Assembly (NCBI RefSeq): GCF_040496035.1
Contig: NZ_JBEPJZ010000001.1
Location: 930,001-994,000 of the forward strand
Source of the DNA: Agromyces sp. SYSU T00194
Lineage (GTDB): Bacteria; Actinomycetota; Actinomycetes; Actinomycetales; Microbacteriaceae
Direction of reading: 5' to 3'
Length of the DNA: 64,000 nucleotides
The position numbers and the translations under genes were made by a program. This document shows positions 49,178 through 56,400 of the stretch, in pieces; the stretch's first letter is position 1, and every line of letters starts with the position of its first letter. Below the pieces are notes generated by a model. The model searched no databases. It saw only the letters and a program-made list of their open reading frames with translations, and was not told the DNA's origin.

Positions 49178-49822
49178 TCAGCCCCCGGCGAGCGCCCGCA
49201 CCGATGCGGGCACCGGCACGCCCGGCGGCGTGCCCTCGGCGGCGACCGGCTCGCCCCACCGTGCGGCCAGCGGCACGACGCCGGTCCACTGCGGCGGCTC
49301 GTCCGGTTGCTCCGGCTCGTCGCCCGGCCCGCCCGCTCGCACCTTCATGACCACGTCGTCGAGCGCGAGCCGCAGCACGCGGGTCGCGGCGCGCTCCTTT
49401 CGGGTGTTGCCGCGCACCTCGGCGGTGCGACCCGGCAGCAGCCGCTCCGACAGCGCGAGGAGCGCGGCCTCGTCGTCGTCGACCGGCTCGAGGCATCCGT
49501 AGACCACCGCGCTGCGGTAGTTCATCGAGTGGTCGAACAGCGTGCGCGCGACGACCATGCCGTCGAGGGCCGTGACCGCGAACGCCACCGGAGACCCGGA
49601 TGCCGCGGCGCGCAGCGCGAACCCGCCGCCGGTGGAGCCGTGCACGAGCAGCGCCTCGCCGTCGCGGGCGTAGGCCATCGGGATCACCACCGGGGCGCCG
49701 TCGACGACCGCCGACAGGTGGCCGACCAGCTGCTCGTCGAGCAGGCGGTGCAGGGCGGGGCGGTCGACGACCTGGCGGTCGCCCAGGCGGCGGATGCGGC
49801 GGGGCGGGGCGGTGGCGGGCAT
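49178..49822 (-). CDS. Pyridoxamine 5'-phosphate oxidase-like FMN-binding protein
   Basis: 214 residues of the split-barrel fold (Pfam Pyridox_ox_2-like): LDEQLVGHLSAVVDGAPVVIPMAYARDGEALLVHGSTGGGFALRAA in short blocks, then FAVTALDGMVVARTLFDHSMNYRSAVVYG, which is typical. It would bind FMN or haem-type ligands; a vitamin B6 role is suggested by the divergent MocR/PdxR regulator at 49898, whose half-sites lie between the two starts. The last 40 residues are Pro/Glu-rich. Confidence 0.88.
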   Translation of the reverse strand: MPATAPPRRIRRLGDRQVVDRPALHRLLDEQLVGHLSAVVDGAPVVIPMAYARDGEALLVHGSTGGGFALRAAASGSPVAFAVTALDGMVVARTLFDHSMNYRSAVVYGCLEPVDDDEAALLALSERLLPGRTAEVRGNTRKERAATRVLRLALDDVVMKVRAGGPGDEPEQPDEPPQWTGVVPLAARWGEPVAAEGTPPGVPVPASVRALAGG

Positions 49823-49842
49823 GCGACCATCGTGCGGGGCAT

Positions 49843-49889
49843 ACTGGTCGCGTCGGCAGTCCAGTCGATGACGATTCGATCAGACCAGT
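49843..49889. promoter_or_regulatory. Candidate MocR/PdxR half-sites between divergent genes
   Basis: Three related half-sites: ACTGGTC (49843-49849), AGTCCAGT (49858-49865) and GACCAGT (49883-49889). The last two are in the same orientation 25 bp apart, the first inverted. MocR proteins typically bind such spaced repeats. Binding is inference. Confidence 0.5.
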
Positions 49890-49897
49890 GGGGTGCC

Positions 49898-51394
49898 ATG
49901 GACGGACCGCTCCTCACCCTCGTGCCGGACGACGCCCGCCCCATCGGCGTGCAGCTCGTCGCGGGCCTGCGCGCGGGCATCCTGGGCGGCGCGCTGCACG
50001 CCGGCGACCCGCTGCCGTCGACGAGGCGGCTCGCGACCGAGCTCGGCGTCTCGCGCAGCTCGGTCGTCGCCGCGTACGAGCAGCTGGCGGGCGAGGGCTA
50101 CCTCGAGACCCGGCAGGGCGCACCGACGCGGGTGGCCGCCCTCGACGCGCACGCCGCGGCGGACGCGACCGCGCGCCGGCCGCACCACGACGGCGTCGCA
50201 TGGGCGACCGAGCCCGGCGCACTCCCGGCAGGCACGGTCGAACCCGGTGCCATCGAACCCGGTGCCATCGAACCCGGTGCGATCGACCTCCGGCCCGGGC
50301 GCCCGTCGACGGCGCGCGTCGACGCGCGTGCCTGGCGCGCCGCCTGGCGCGCGGCCGCCGCGGCCGGGATCCCCGCCGACCCGTCGCCGCCGTTCGGCGA
50401 GCCCGCACTGCGCGCCCAGCTGGCCGACCACCTGCGCCACGCACGGGGCGTCGCGTGCGCGGCCCCGGACGTCGTCGTCACCGCGGGCACCTCCGAGGCC
50501 CTCGCGCTGCTCGCGACCGCGCTGCGACGAGCGGGCGGCCCCGGCACGCCGCGCATCGCCGTCGAGGACCCCGGCTACCCCGACGGGGCGGCCGTGCTGC
50601 GCGCCCACGGAGCGGACACCGTGCCCGTCGCGACCGGCCCGGACGGCATCGACCTGGTCGCACTCGATGGGCTCGGCGCGGTCGACGCGGTCATGGTCAC
50701 GCCGAGCCACCAGTACCCGCTCGGCGGGCGGCTGCCCGTGGGCGACCGGCTCGCGCTGCTCGACCTGGCGCGCGAACGCGACGCCGTGGTGATCGAGGAC
50801 GACTACGACTCCGAGTACCGCCACACCGGCGCCCCGCTGCCGGCCCTCACGTCGCTCGACGCCGACGGCCGGACCGTGCTCGTCGGCAGCCTGTCCAAGG
50901 TGCTCACGCCGTGGCTGCGCGTCGGGTACCTGGTGCTGCCGAGCGCCGCATCGAGCTCCCGGGCCGGCGCCGCACTGCGCACCGCCGTCGACGAGGTGCG
51001 GGGCGTGACCGAGGGCCCGGTGGCCGGCCCGGTGCAGCTCGCGCTCGCCCACCTGCTCGCAACCGGCGCGCTGCGCCGCCACATCGCCGCCACGCGCCGC
51101 GAGTACGGGCACCGACGACGCCTCGTGCTCGCGGCGCTCGGCGACCTCCCCGGTGCGCGGCTGCACGGCCTGGACGGGGGACTCCACGCGGTGCTCGAGG
51201 TGGACTCCGCGGCATCCGCCCGCGATCTCGTCGCGCGCCTCGCCCGCGACGGCGTGGTCGTCGCACCGCTCGCCGACTACGCGGCGAGCCGCCCGGCGCG
51301 ACGGCACGGCATCGTCGTCGGCTACGCCGGCGTGACCGACACCGCGCTCGCGACGGCGCTGGGCCGCATCCGCGAGCACCTCGGCGCCGCGTAG
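49898..51394 (+). CDS. MocR-family (GntR-HTH/aminotransferase) regulator, PdxR-like
   Basis: 498 residues. The N-terminal GntR winged helix is GVQLVAGLRAGILGGALHAG, then LPSTRRLATELGVSRSSVVAAYEQL. A Pro/Ala-rich linker contains three perfect EPGAI repeats. The aminotransferase-like domain has VTAGTSEALALLATAL, VIEDDYDSEYRHTG and the PLP-lysine region SLSKVLTPWLRVGYLVLP. Such proteins sense PLP or amino compounds. Divergent to a PNPOx-like gene, the classic PdxR arrangement. ATG at 49898 is preferred; an in-frame ATG at 49868 lies among the half-sites. Confidence 0.9.
   Translation: MDGPLLTLVPDDARPIGVQLVAGLRAGILGGALHAGDPLPSTRRLATELGVSRSSVVAAYEQLAGEGYLETRQGAPTRVAALDAHAAADATARRPHHDGVAWATEPGALPAGTVEPGAIEPGAIEPGAIDLRPGRPSTARVDARAWRAAWRAAAAAGIPADPSPPFGEPALRAQLADHLRHARGVACAAPDVVVTAGTSEALALLATALRRAGGPGTPRIAVEDPGYPDGAAVLRAHGADTVPVATGPDGIDLVALDGLGAVDAVMVTPSHQYPLGGRLPVGDRLALLDLARERDAVVIEDDYDSEYRHTGAPLPALTSLDADGRTVLVGSLSKVLTPWLRVGYLVLPSAASSSRAGAALRTAVDEVRGVTEGPVAGPVQLALAHLLATGALRRHIAATRREYGHRRRLVLAALGDLPGARLHGLDGGLHAVLEVDSAASARDLVARLARDGVVVAPLADYAASRPARRHGIVVGYAGVTDTALATALGRIREHLGAA
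50240..50284 (+). repeat. Three tandem 15-bp repeats in the MocR linker
   Basis: GAACCCGGTGCCATC occurs twice exactly and once with one change, encoding EPGAI repeats in the flexible linker between HTH and aminotransferase domains. Confidence 0.85.
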
Positions 51395-51553
51395 CGCGCA
51401 GCGGCCGGCGGGGGCGCCGCTCCGGCGGGAGACCGGGCCTCCCCTGCTGCGACCGGCGGGCGTAGGATGCGAGCATCCCACAGGGATGCCGCGGGCGGGG
51501 CGACGCGGCGGGAGGTCGGCGCGGGGCGCCGGCCCGGGTCCGAGGGGGCCACG

Positions 51554-52981
51554 ATGACCATTCCCACGACACCGTCGGCGGCGGCCGCCGCGGCGGCGCA
51601 GTACGGGCGCGGCGCACGGCGCGCCGCCGGGCGTTCGGTGCGTGCCGACGTGCCGATCACGGAGCACGCGCGGCTCGCGGCATCCGACCGCGACCCGGTC
51701 GCGATCCTCGAGCGCCAGGCGGCCTCGCGCGTCGCCTCGCTCATCGCGATCCGACACGGGCGCATGGCGGCCTCGCCGTTCGCGTTCTACCGCGGGGCTG
51801 CGGCGATGATGGCGCACGACCTCCGGCGCGAGCCGGACTCGGGCATCGTCACCTGGCTCTGCGGTGACGCCCACCTGTCGAACGTCGGGCTCTACGCCTC
51901 CCCCGAGCGCGCGCTGGTGGTCGACGTGAACGACTTCGACGAGACCGCGCCCGGCCCGTTCGAGTGGGACCTGAAGCGCATGGCGGCGAGCTTCGAGCTC
52001 GCGGCACGCGCGCGCGAGTTCGACGACGCGGTGCGCGGAGAGATCGTGGGCGAGGTCGTGCGCGCCTACGCCGACGCGATGGACGGCCTCGCGGGGGCGC
52101 CCCGGCTGCACCTGGCGACCGCCACCGTGAGCGCGTCGACGCTGCTGGACACCGCCGGGCGCACCCTCGACGCCGGCAGGACCGATCGGGTCGCGGCGGC
52201 GATCGCGAAGGCCCACCGGCGCGACAGCCGCCAGGCGGCGCGCAAGCTCACCGAGGAGGTCGACGGCGAGACGCGCTTCCGGTCGCAGCCGCCCCTGCTC
52301 GTCCCGCTGCGCGAGGTCGCCGACCACGCCGCCACCACCGAGCAGGAGGCCCGCGAGCGGGTGGAGGCGCTCCTGGAGCGGTACCGCGACTCGCTCCCGG
52401 CGGACCGGCGGCAGGTGATCGACGGGTACGCGTTCGTCGATGCGGCCATGAAGGTCGTGGGCGTCGGCAGCGTCGGCACCCGGGCGTGGGTCGTGCTGCT
52501 GCGCGGCAACGGCCGCCGCGACCTCCTGATGCTGCAGGCGAAGGAGGCGCAGCGTTCGGTGCTGGAGTCGACGGCCGGCCCGCACGCGTTCGCGCACGAG
52601 GGCGAGCGCGTCGTGCGCGGCCAGCGCATCATGCAGGCGCTGAGCGACCTGCTGCTCGGATGGCTGACCGCGGAGGGCTTCGACGACGTGCCGCGCGCCT
52701 TCTACGTGCGCCAGTTCCGCGACTGGAAGGGCTCGGCGGACCCGTCCGTCATGGAGCCGGACACCATGCGCGTCTACGCCCAGTACTGCGGCGTGCTGCT
52801 CGCCCGGGCGCACGCACGCGGGGGCGACGCGGCGACGATCGCCGGGTACGTCGGCCGGGGGGAGGCGCTCGCCCGGGCGCTCGTCGCGTTCTCCGGCGCC
52901 TACGCCGACCGCACCGACGAGGACCACCGCGCGCTGCTCGACGCGATCGCGAGCGGACGCGTCGAGGCCGCCGAGGGGTGA
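51554..52981 (+). CDS. DUF2252 family protein (atypical kinase-like)
   Basis: 475 residues. The family motifs resemble a kinase catalytic loop and metal motif: WLCGDAHLSNVGLY (GDxHxxN) followed by VDVNDFDETAPGPFEWDLKRM. Other conserved blocks are SPFAFYRGAAAMMAHDL, VGVGSVGTRAWVVLL and FYVRQFRDWKGS. Function unknown; substrate possibly a small molecule. GAGGGGGCCACG precedes the ATG, and TAGGAT at about 51462 may be a -10 box. The RIO kinase gene follows on the same strand. Confidence 0.9.
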   Translation: MTIPTTPSAAAAAAAQYGRGARRAAGRSVRADVPITEHARLAASDRDPVAILERQAASRVASLIAIRHGRMAASPFAFYRGAAAMMAHDLRREPDSGIVTWLCGDAHLSNVGLYASPERALVVDVNDFDETAPGPFEWDLKRMAASFELAARAREFDDAVRGEIVGEVVRAYADAMDGLAGAPRLHLATATVSASTLLDTAGRTLDAGRTDRVAAAIAKAHRRDSRQAARKLTEEVDGETRFRSQPPLLVPLREVADHAATTEQEARERVEALLERYRDSLPADRRQVIDGYAFVDAAMKVVGVGSVGTRAWVVLLRGNGRRDLLMLQAKEAQRSVLESTAGPHAFAHEGERVVRGQRIMQALSDLLLGWLTAEGFDDVPRAFYVRQFRDWKGSADPSVMEPDTMRVYAQYCGVLLARAHARGGDAATIAGYVGRGEALARALVAFSGAYADRTDEDHRALLDAIASGRVEAAEG

Positions 52982-53044
52982 GGCGGATACCGCGGCGCGA
53001 CCGCGCCCGGGTCGATCGCGCACCCGCACCCCGCGAGCGGGCCC

Positions 53045-53073
53045 TGTACACGCCGCCGCGCCGGGCGTAGGAT
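53045..53073 (+). promoter_or_regulatory. Candidate promoter of the leader ORF and RIO kinase
   Basis: TGTACA, 17 bases, TAGGAT. The same GGCGTAGGAT context occurs before the DUF2252 gene near 51460. The -35 box is weak. Confidence 0.35.
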
Positions 53074-53127
53074 CTGGCGCGGACGCCCGCTTCGGGCATC
53101 CGCCACCGGAACGGAAGGAGAGGACTC

Positions 53128-53187
53128 ATGCAGACCGTCGACGTCGCGCGCCTCGCCGACCCCCTTCCCTCGGAGGCCTCCCGCTAG
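53128..53187 (+). CDS. Candidate 19-residue leader peptide upstream of RIO kinase
   Basis: An ORF of 19 codons plus stop (MQTVDVARLADPLPSEASR) directly follows a strong ribosome site, AAGGAGAGGACTC, 8 or so bases before the ATG. It is in a different frame from the RIO kinase. Its stop codon lies inside the hairpin at 53172-53202, which sits just before the ribosome site of the RIO gene, so a translation-coupling or attenuation role is possible. No residue run (such as many Arg or Trp) points to a sensed amino acid. Confidence 0.4.
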   Translation: MQTVDVARLADPLPSEASR

Positions 53188-53202
53188 ACACCGGCGGCCT
53201 CC
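53172..53202 (+). promoter_or_regulatory. Hairpin between leader ORF and RIO start
   Basis: GGAGGCC (53172-53178) pairs perfectly with GGCCTCC (53196-53202) around a 17-base loop. The leader stop codon is in the loop; the RIO ribosome site (CTGGAG) begins a few bases after the stem. Confidence 0.45.
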
Positions 53203-53219
53203 ACGTCCTGGAGACCCCA

Positions 53220-54068
53220 TTGTCAGCAGATGACCTCGCGCCCTCCGGCGCACCCTGGCCCGTGCTCCGGTTCGACACCGTCGAACCGGGCGCCGGGCAA
53301 CGCTGGTCCACGTGGCCGGCGACCACCCCGTCCGAACGCGGCCCCGAGCCGCGGCCCGACTGGATCGTGACCTCGGCCTCGGCCGTCGACACCGAGCTCG
53401 GCATCGTGAAGTCGGGCAAGGAGGCCGACGTGTTCCTGGTCGAGCGCGCCGTGCCCGGCGACGCGCGGCAGCGCTCCGTGCTCGCCGCCAAGCGGTACAA
53501 GGCCGCCGACCGCTCCGACTTCCGCCGCTCGGAGGTCTACACGGCCGGCCGCCGTGAGAAGAAGACGCGAGACACCCGCGCACTCGCCCGCGGGTCGACC
53601 TACGGGCGCGCCCTGGCCGCAGGCCGCTGGGCGGGCGCGGAGTTCGCCGCGCTGTCCGAGCTCTGGTCGGCCGGCCTGCCCGTGCCGTACCCCGTGCAGG
53701 TCGCGGGCACCGAGCTGCTCATGGAGTTCGTCGGCACCGACGGCGCCGCCGCACCCCGGCTCGCCCAGGCACGCGGCGAGCCGGCGGAGCTCGACGACTG
53801 GTTCGAGCAGGTGCGCGCGCTGGTGCTCGGCTTCGCGCGCACGGGCTACGCGCACGGCGACCTCTCGCCCTACAACCTGCTCGTGCACGACGGGCGCGTC
53901 GTCGCGATCGACCTGCCGCAGATCGTCGACCTCGTCGGCAACCCGAACGGCATCGACCTGCTGCACCGCGACTGCGTGAACGCCTGCGGCTGGTTCGTGC
54001 GCCGTGGCGTCGAGGCGGCGGACCCCGAGTTGCTCTTCGCGGACGCGCTCGCCGTCGCGCTGCCCTGA
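53220..54068 (+). CDS. RIO-type serine protein kinase
   Basis: 282 residues. RIO1-like hallmarks are SGKEADVFLVER (nucleotide loop region), LAAKRYKAADRSDFRR with the ATP lysine, the catalytic loop YAHGDLSPYNLLVHDG (Asp214) and the metal motif VAIDLPQIVDLVGNPNG. Bacterial RIO kinases are poorly understood; archaeal and eukaryotic ones act in ribosome maturation. The start is a TTG with GGAG 8 bases before it. A leader ORF and hairpin lie just upstream. It follows the DUF2252 gene, another kinase-like protein. Confidence 0.9.
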   Translation: MSADDLAPSGAPWPVLRFDTVEPGAGQRWSTWPATTPSERGPEPRPDWIVTSASAVDTELGIVKSGKEADVFLVERAVPGDARQRSVLAAKRYKAADRSDFRRSEVYTAGRREKKTRDTRALARGSTYGRALAAGRWAGAEFAALSELWSAGLPVPYPVQVAGTELLMEFVGTDGAAAPRLAQARGEPAELDDWFEQVRALVLGFARTGYAHGDLSPYNLLVHDGRVVAIDLPQIVDLVGNPNGIDLLHRDCVNACGWFVRRGVEAADPELLFADALAVALP

Positions 54069-54233
54069 CGGGTGCGGGCGCGACGGCGGCCGCCCGGCGC
54101 GTGGATGTCGCGGGCCGGGCGGGCCGGGCAGGCGCTACAGTGCAGTCGACACGGTCGATGCCGACTGCGCGGATGCCCCGTCCGTCAGCCCACGGCCACG
54201 CGCTGTTCACCCGACGGAACGAGGCTTACGCAC

Positions 54234-55553
54234 ATGACGCACCCGACCGAGACCACCACCGGGCCCGCGACCACTCGCGTCGGGCTCTGGCCCGTGACCG
54301 CCTGGGCACTCTGGGACTGGGGATCCGCGGCGTTCAACGCCGTCGTCACGACGTTCGTCTTCACCGTCTACATCACCAGCGCCGGGTTCGGCGAGCCCGG
54401 CACGGTGGAGGCGCAGCTCGGCTGGGCGCTCGCGGCGGCGGGCCTGCTCATCGCCGTGCTCGCGCCCGTCACGGGCCAGCGCTCGGACACCAGCGGGCGC
54501 CGCAAGCTCTGGCTCGCGGTGAACACCTACATCGTCGTCGCGCTCACCGCGGCGATGTTCCTCGTGCAGCCCGCCCCCGAGTACCTGCTGCTCGGGCTGG
54601 TGCTGCTCGCGGCCGGCAACGTCTTCTTCGAGTTCGCGGGCGTCAACTACAACGCCATGCTCGCGCAGGTGTCGACGCCCCGGACGATCGGGCGCGTCAG
54701 CGGATTCGGCTGGGGCATGGGCTACGTGGGCGGCATCGTGCTGCTGCTCATCGTGTACTTCGGCTTCATCGCGCCCGAGGTCGGGCTGTTCGGCGTGACC
54801 GGCGAGCACGGGCTCGACGTGCGCGTCACGGTGCTCGTCTCGGCGATCTGGTTCGCCCTGTTCGCGCTGCCGGTGCTGCTCACGGTGCCCGAGTACCGGC
54901 CGCCGGCCGGTGCGGGGCGCGAGCGGATCGGCCTCCTCGCCTCCTACGTGCGCCTCGGCCGCGACATCGCCCGCCTCTGGCGCGAGCGGCGCAACGTGGT
55001 GTGGTTCCTGCTCGCCAGCGCGGTGTTCCGCGACGGCCTGGCCGGCGTCTTCACGTTCGGCGGCGTGCTCGCCGCATCCGTCTTCGGCTTCTCCGCGGGC
55101 GAGGTCATCGTCTTCGCGATCGCCGCGAACGTCACCGCGGGCGCCTCGACCATCGCGGTCGGCGCGCTCGACGACCGCCTCGGGGCGAAGCCGGTCATCA
55201 TCACGGCCCTCGCCGGACTCGTCGTCTCGGGCCTCATCGTGTTCTTCCTGCACGACGGCGGGCAACTGGTCTTCTGGACCGCGGGACTCGCGCTCACGCT
55301 GTTCGTCGGTCCCGCCCAGTCGGCCAGCCGGAGCTTCCTCGCCCGCATCATCCCCGCCGGCCGCGCGGGCGAGGTGTTCGGACTGTACGCCACGACCGGC
55401 CGCGCCGTGAGCTTCCTCGCCCCGACCATGTTCGCGCTCTTCGTCACGATCGGCGGCGAACCGTACTTCGGCATCCTCGGCATCGTGCTGGTGCTCGCCG
55501 TCGGGCTGGCGCTGCTGATCCCGGTGCGCGCGGAGGCCCGCTCGCTCGACTGA
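54234..55553 (+). CDS. MFS transporter, UMF1/Atg22-like
   Basis: 439 residues with about 12 membrane segments. The N-terminal pattern VTAWALWDWGSAAFNAVVTTFVFTVYI is diagnostic of the UMF1 (Atg22-like) group, whose relatives export amino acids from vacuoles. Loop 2-3 is PVTGQRSDTSGRRKLWL, and the middle has FFEFAGVNYNAMLAQVSTP followed by GRVSGFGWGMGYVGG, also typical. Substrate unknown in bacteria. TACAGT at about 54135 may be a -10 box. Confidence 0.88.
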   Translation: MTHPTETTTGPATTRVGLWPVTAWALWDWGSAAFNAVVTTFVFTVYITSAGFGEPGTVEAQLGWALAAAGLLIAVLAPVTGQRSDTSGRRKLWLAVNTYIVVALTAAMFLVQPAPEYLLLGLVLLAAGNVFFEFAGVNYNAMLAQVSTPRTIGRVSGFGWGMGYVGGIVLLLIVYFGFIAPEVGLFGVTGEHGLDVRVTVLVSAIWFALFALPVLLTVPEYRPPAGAGRERIGLLASYVRLGRDIARLWRERRNVVWFLLASAVFRDGLAGVFTFGGVLAASVFGFSAGEVIVFAIAANVTAGASTIAVGALDDRLGAKPVIITALAGLVVSGLIVFFLHDGGQLVFWTAGLALTLFVGPAQSASRSFLARIIPAGRAGEVFGLYATTGRAVSFLAPTMFALFVTIGGEPYFGILGIVLVLAVGLALLIPVRAEARSLD

Positions 55554-55592
55554 ACGGAACGGCCCCGGGCCCCCGAGGAGGCGGCGGGCGTC

Positions 55593-55636
55593 ATCACAGG
55601 TGGAGCGAACAGGGCCCACGGCTTCGGTACTGTGAT
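55593..55636. promoter_or_regulatory. Inverted repeat upstream of the 55691 gene
   Basis: ATCACAG (55593-55599) and CTGTGAT (55630-55636) form a perfect 7-bp inverted repeat 30 bases apart. TACTGT (overlapping the right arm) could be a -10 box, suggesting an operator. Confidence 0.35.
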
Positions 55637-55690
55637 GTTCCACGCACCTCGCGGCCCCGCCGCACCGACCGAGAGGCCGACGGTCAACTC

Positions 55691-56245
55691 GTGACGACGA
55701 CACTCCATGCACGGCGACTCCACCTCCGCCGCATGCGCACGGTCGCCTACCTCGGCGTCATCGCGGCCTGGTCGTTCTCCGTCGGCATGGGCGTGCTGCT
55801 CGAGCCGCCGGAGTGGATCCGCCTGCCCGCGCTGTTCATCCACCTCGCCTCGCTGATCGTCGGCCTCGGCGCCGTGGTGATGGTCGAGTGGCACGGCCTC
55901 CTGTGGGCGACGGGGTGGAGCACCGTGCGCGAGGTCGTGCAGGCCGACAAGACGCTGATCCTCCCGATCTGGGCGGGACTGATCGGACTGCTCGCGACCG
56001 GAGCGGTGCTCGAGCCGAACCTCGAGTCGCCGCTGACGGTCCTGAAGCTCTGCTGCGTGCTCGTGCTCTCGCTGAACGGCGTCGCGCTGACCCGCTGGAC
56101 GTGGGAACTCGGTCGGCTGCCCGCGAAGGCGCGGTTCCGCTCGCTCCCCGGGCGGCTCCAGGTGTGGTTCATCAGCAGCGGCATCTTCTCGCAGCTCGCC
56201 TGGTGGACCGCAGTGGCCATCGGGATGTGGAATTCCGCGGGCTGA
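55691..56245 (+). CDS. Membrane protein of unknown function
   Basis: 184 residues from the GTG at 55691 (ATG at 55733 is an alternative with MRTVAYLG). A basic N-terminus (HARRLHLRRMR) precedes five hydrophobic segments: TVAYLGVIAAWSFSVGMGVL, ALFIHLASLIVGLGAVVMV, LILPIWAGLIGLLATGAVL, VLKLCCVLVLSLNGVAL and LAWWTAVAIGMW. Histidines in or next to membrane segments (FIHLAS, VEWHGL) could bind haem or a metal, but no family is recognised. It stands alone. Confidence 0.7.
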   Translation: MTTTLHARRLHLRRMRTVAYLGVIAAWSFSVGMGVLLEPPEWIRLPALFIHLASLIVGLGAVVMVEWHGLLWATGWSTVREVVQADKTLILPIWAGLIGLLATGAVLEPNLESPLTVLKLCCVLVLSLNGVALTRWTWELGRLPAKARFRSLPGRLQVWFISSGIFSQLAWWTAVAIGMWNSAG

Positions 56246-56400
56246 CGCCGCTCGCGCGCACCCACGCACCTTTTGGGCAGCCGAACTCCTCGATATATGC
56301 TCGCTTCCAGCCCCCACCACCGACGTGAGGACGACCCGATGCCCGCAGTCGACGCCCCCTGCGCCCCGACCGCCGCCCGATGGCTGCCGGAGGCGCGGTC

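Noticed and set aside
49880..53029. A 1049-codon open frame on the minus strand opposite the MocR and DUF2252 genes
   Set aside because: Arg/Ala/Gly-rich shadow translation spanning several real genes on the other strand.
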